Assembly: GCA_964472095.1 (NCBI GenBank)
Contig: CAYYIV010000021.1
Location: forward strand, 1 to 64,000
Length of the DNA stretch: 64,000 nt
Source: Pelagibius sp964472095
GTDB lineage: Bacteria; Pseudomonadota; Alphaproteobacteria; Kiloniellales; Kiloniellaceae
Direction: 5' to 3'
Shown here: positions 58,965 through 64,000 of the stretch, piece after piece
Position numbering within the stretch: the stretch's first letter is position 1
Layout of the letters: each line of letters opens with the position of its first letter
Made by a program: the position numbers and the translations under genes
Notes under the pieces: generated by a model
Database searches by the model: none
Told to the model about the DNA's origin: nothing
Seen by the model: only the letters and a program-made list of their open reading frames with translations

Positions 58965-59087
58965 CCAAAAAGAGGAACGCCCGGTCGGGGGGGATCCGGG
59001 CGCTCCATTTCTCCGCGGAGAGGCAAAAGGAAGGCAGGGGAATGCATCCTTCCGCAATGGCCGGCGTCTTTGCGACACCGGCTGTTA
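58965..59087 (-). ncRNA. Candidate small RNA ending in an intrinsic terminator
   Basis: On the minus strand a TTGTAA / TAAATT pair with 16-base spacing (59121-59116 and 59099-59094) points to a start near 59087. The predicted RNA of about 120 nt would start with a stem-loop GCCGGTGTC / GACGCCGGC around a GCAAA loop, then hold a pyrimidine-rich stretch and TCTCCGCGGAGA, and end in GGAGCGCCCGG / CCGGGCGTTCC with one mismatch plus TCTTTTT. No long open frame with protein character is visible. Alternatively the hairpin merely terminates the PuuD-like transcript. Confidence 0.45.
58966..59006 (-). terminator. Intrinsic terminator upstream of xth
   Basis: Stem of 11 pairs with one mismatch, arms 58974-58984 and 58996-59006, loop 11 nt, followed on the minus strand by TCTTTTTG. 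It ends transcription coming from the PuuD-like gene and/or the candidate small RNA before it reaches xth. Confidence 0.8.
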
Positions 59088-59266
59088 GGCATTAATTTAG
59101 GATTGATCGCCGAGTTTACAATCTCACATCTGCGTGGGGCGTGACGATTCTGCCAAACCACCAAAACCCCATAGCGGGCGCGGGATTGCGTAGATTTCCA
59201 AGGCACCGGATGTTGGATTCCGTCGGCAATCCGGCACCATACCGCAGTCCTTGGCGGGATGACGCC

Positions 59267-60085
59267 TTAGGCCTGGCCGAGAGCGGCCAGGGGAAAGACA
59301 TCCTCCGACGGTCGAGTCGCCGCGCGGGCCCGCGCCGCCGCGCCGAAAGCTTCGAACAGCTGGCGCGAGAAAGGGTTCTCCCAGGCCTTGTATTCGGGAT
59401 GCCACTGGACGCCCAGGGCAAAAGCCTTGGCGCCCTCCACGCTGACGGCTTCCGGCGTGCCGTCCGCGGCCTCTGCCTCAACGCTAAGGTTCGCGGCAAT
59501 TCGGTCGAGCCCCTGCCAGTGCAGGGAGTTCACCATCAGCGGACCGTCGATGCCGGCAGCCCGGGCATAGGCGGCCAACTGCCCGCCCGCGCGCAGCGTC
59601 ACGGGATGGCTCGGGCCGTACTGTACGTCCAGTTCCGGGTGCTGCGGCCGCCGGTGGTCCATGCGGCCCGGCACTTCATGGACGCGTGCATGCAGGCTGC
59701 CGCCAAAGGCGACGTTCAGCTCCTGGTAGCCGCGGCAGATCGCCAGCAGGGGTACACCCTCTTGCAGGGCAAGGCGGATCAGCGCCAGGCTGGTGGCATC
59801 GCGCGCGATGTCGAAGGGCTCCGCCTCCACGCTTTCCGGCTGGCCATAGTGGCTGGGGTGCACGTTGGAGGGGCTGCCGGTCATCATGACACCGTCGAGC
59901 GACCGCACCAGGCGGCGCAGATCGACCAGGTCGTCACCCAGCGAGGGGATCATCAGGGGCGCGACGCCGGCGGAAATGGCCAGGGCGCGCACGTATTTGT
60001 CGCCGACGGTGTGGAACGGCTGGCCATCCACGTCGCGCACGCAGGCCGGTACGCCGACCAGCGGGAGGGGAGAGGTTCTCGACAT
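59267..60085 (-). CDS. Gamma-glutamyl-GABA hydrolase family protein (PuuD-like class I amidotransferase)
   Basis: 272 residues. Class I glutamine-amidotransferase fold: nucleophile Cys in PLLAICRGYQELNVAFGG near residue 116, His-Glu in FALGVQWHPEYKAWE near 232. Family members hydrolyse gamma-glutamyl-GABA in putrescine use or related gamma-glutamyl amides. No polyamine genes are adjacent, so the substrate is uncertain. Cytoplasmic. MSRTSPLPLVGVPA is a plausible start. Confidence 0.88.
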   Translation of the reverse strand: MSRTSPLPLVGVPACVRDVDGQPFHTVGDKYVRALAISAGVAPLMIPSLGDDLVDLRRLVRSLDGVMMTGSPSNVHPSHYGQPESVEAEPFDIARDATSLALIRLALQEGVPLLAICRGYQELNVAFGGSLHARVHEVPGRMDHRRPQHPELDVQYGPSHPVTLRAGGQLAAYARAAGIDGPLMVNSLHWQGLDRIAANLSVEAEAADGTPEAVSVEGAKAFALGVQWHPEYKAWENPFSRQLFEAFGAAARARAATRPSEDVFPLAALGQA

Positions 60086-60228
60086 CGTACAGATTAGGTA
60101 GCGCCACCGCCTGCGGCTGACAAGCGCGCGGTCCGGGGGTCAGGGTTGCATCGTGAACGCCGCGGGCCGCAGCCCCGTCGCGCTGGCGTGACTTGCCGGG
60201 CCGCGCGCCGCCTGCCATATCTCCAGCC

Positions 60229-60779
60229 ATGCAAAGCGATCTGGAAGGCCTGCTGGCCTGGAAGGGCGCGGCCGTGCTGGCCTTCTTCCTGGCCGAGCGC
60301 TGGCGCCCGGCGGCGCGGCCGCTGTCGCCCGCGGCGTCATCCCTCGCGGCCCGCGCTGTGCGCGGCGGCTGGTACCGGGTGCTGCGCAACCTCGGACTCT
60401 GGCTAGTGGTCTCGGCGCTTTCGCCGCTCATCGTGCTGCCGTTGACCTACTGGGCCAGCGGCCAGGCGCTCGGCTGGCGGCCGGCCTGGAACGGGCGATG
60501 TCACGGGTCGTGATCACCCCGACGATCCACTGGGTGCATCACCACGCCCGCCGCGTCGACACCGATTCGAACTACGGCACCATCTTCAGCTTCTGGGATC
60601 CGATCCTCGGCACCCGCAGCGCCAAGCAGCGCGACCTTGCCATGCCGATCGGCACCGAGGGCCGCGCCGAGGAAAGCCGGAAAAGTCGCCGAAAAGCTGA
60701 GGCCGGCGGCGCGAGCCTTCCAGCATACCTGAAACGCGAAGCGGAATCCGCAGGGGATGCCGTTCTGCCGTGTTACTAG
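60229..60779 (+). pseudogene. Remnant of a sterol desaturase / fatty acid hydroxylase family gene
   Basis: The first frame (60229-60513) gives an N-terminal membrane part starting MQSDLEGLLAWKGA, with LERAMSRVVITP readable in another frame across 60487-60520, then a frame to 60779 gives TIHWVHHHARRVDTDSNYGT, the C-terminal HxxHH-type motif of this diiron family. The central third with the first two His clusters is missing and the frame is broken, so an internal deletion has removed roughly 300 bp or more. Overlaps the lolA stop region by 4 bases. Likely non-functional. Confidence 0.8.
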
Positions 60780-61470
60780 TTGCGGTTCCTGCCCCCGCGA
60801 TAGATCTCCAGGTCGCCGTACTTGAAGAGGGCGGGATCGACCGCTTCGCCGTAGACCGGGTTGACCAGCGAGACCTGGGTCTGGATTCCCTGCGGGTCGG
60901 TCAGCTCCCACTTCTTCAGGGTCAGCGGCTCGTCGGCGAACACCAGGGTCACCTCGCCGCCGTCGGGTGAGTCGGGATCGCGCAGGGTAATGCGCAGGGT
61001 GCCGAGCGCTTCCTCGATGTTGACGATGTCGACGTTCTCGTCGAAGCGCACTTCCTTGCGGATGAGGAACCACAGCGGGGTCTCCCACAGCGGCAGAAAG
61101 GTCGCTTCCTTCAGCTCCTTGTCGTAATAGAGCAGCGACAGGCCATTGGCGATGATGAGCACGGGCGTCGGCGGGTCGTAGTCGAAGCGCATCTGGCCGG
61201 GCCGATCGAGGTAGATCTCGCCCTCCGCGTAAGCGCCGTTGGACGACACCTGAACAAAGCGGCCCCGCATCGTCTTGATGTCGTTGAGATAGCGCTCGAT
61301 GCGGTTGACCGCCGCAACGTCGTCCGGCGAGAGCGCGGCCGTCTGGGCCGCCACCTGGACACGGCTTTCCGCCACCGCCACCGGCAGGCTGCCGAGCATT
61401 GCGGCTGCGCAGAGGCTGCCGCCGAGCGCGCCGAGCAGGCGGCGGCGCAGTAGTCGCGCCGACTTCCGGA

Positions 61471-61474
<4 letters not shown>
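60776..61474 (-). CDS. lolA: Outer-membrane lipoprotein carrier protein LolA-like
   Basis: 232 residues. Signal peptide with twin-arginine-like basic start RRRLLGALGG and Ala-rich core, cleavage near residue 36. Beta-barrel-like LolA fold: IERYLNDIKTMRGRFVQVS near residue 59, GEIYLDRPGQMRFDYDPP near 85 with the hydrophobic binding cavity residues, and TLKKWELTDPQGIQTQVSL near 185. Periplasmic carrier of lipoproteins from LolCDE to LolB. Start overlaps ftsK stop by 4 bases; ftsK-lolA is common in Alphaproteobacteria. Confidence 0.93.
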
Positions 61475-63882
<2,408 letters not shown>

Positions 63883-63894
63883 GGCTCCTTGCCC

Positions 63895-64000
63895 TCAGCC
63901 TTCCGCCGCCGCGGCCTGCGACAGCGCCGCCGGCTGCGTGCCGTCGGCCTCGCCGAGGACCTGGACGATGCGGTTGAGGCCTTCCTCGGTGACCGCGGCG
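63895..64000 (-). CDS. C-terminal end of an unidentified protein upstream of ftsK
   Basis: The last 34 residues plus stop (TGA at 63895-63897) are in the window: AVTEEGLNRIVQVLGEAD followed by GTQPAALSQAAAAEG. The helical end then low-complexity tail fits the C-terminus of a PLP-dependent aminotransferase, which often precedes ftsK in Alphaproteobacteria, but these residues are too few to decide. It ends 12 bases before the ftsK start, so the genes are probably co-transcribed. Confidence 0.5.
   Translation of the reverse strand, partial: AAVTEEGLNRIVQVLGEADGTQPAALSQAAAAEG

Larger units (their letters stand above)
58817..59266. other. Intergenic region between xth and the PuuD-like gene
   Basis: 450 bp. 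Contains two inverted repeats near the xth start (58848-58863 GTTCCGG-CA-CCGGAAC and 58877-58894 CATTCCG-N4-CGGAATG), a 12-bp palindrome TCTCCGCGGAGA at 59010-59021, a stem-loop at 59060-59082, an intrinsic terminator on the minus strand (58966-59006) and a minus-strand promoter-like pair near 59094-59121. Together these suggest a short transcript, listed separately. Confidence 0.6.

Overview
The window is a high-GC, densely coded piece of an alphaproteobacterial chromosome, most likely from the Rhodospirillales in the broad sense. This is an inference from gene order and protein character; no rRNA or other phylogenetic marker is present. The order secB/dnaQ/coaE/aroE/maf/ppsR, then a non-coding gap, then hemE/hemH/hemJ/rho, and a little further mnmE/mnmG/rsmG/parA/parB, is the classic alphaproteobacterial origin neighbourhood. 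Genes diverge on the two sides of the 488-bp ppsR-hemE gap (8483-8970), which I propose as the replication origin. A perfect parS (20272-20287) and a 15/16 parS inside rsmG (22372-22387) lie next to parAB.

Layout: 1-678 is the start of a LutA-type lactate-oxidation gene with a palindromic FadR-family operator in front. 985-4792 holds mltA, a Tim44-like protein, fxsA, a histidine phosphatase and secB. 4821-8482 is a leftward, overlapping operon (ppsR-maf-aroE-coaE-dnaQ). 8971-13093 carries three heme genes and rho. 13087-17928 is a leftward group of a membrane protein, a quinone reductase, a dienelactone hydrolase, a DNA-alkyl transferase and a YyaL-type protein. 18161-24827 is the mnmE-mnmG-rsmG-parA-parB segment. 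24852-29637 is the leftward leuS-lptE-holA envelope/translation group plus a DUF3576 lipoprotein. 29859-33732 has a porin with a strong terminator, two tandem sulfotransferases and a YggS protein. 33746-42931 is mixed housekeeping and signalling: lipoprotein, L,D-transpeptidase, unknown, ribA, hydrolase, response regulator, MFS, metallo-hydrolase and adenylate cyclase. 42938-47092 is an oligopeptide-type ABC importer lacking a binding protein.

The most unusual part is 47179-57985. A tightly overlapping leftward operon of seven genes encodes four glycosyltransferases, a deacetylase-like protein, a phosphatase and a small membrane protein. It diverges from three rightward genes: an ABC-exporter-like protein whose nucleotide-binding site is degenerate at every key motif and whose helical subdomain appears triplicated, a stand-alone cyclic-nucleotide-binding protein, and a small methyltransferase. 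I read this as a candidate uncharacterised glycan assembly/export system. Its function is inferred from content only.

The right end (58025-64000) holds xth, a candidate small RNA with promoter and terminator, a PuuD-like hydrolase, the remnant of a sterol-desaturase-type gene, lolA, ftsK and the tail of another gene. I saw no rRNA, tRNA, insertion sequence, prophage or CRISPR array.
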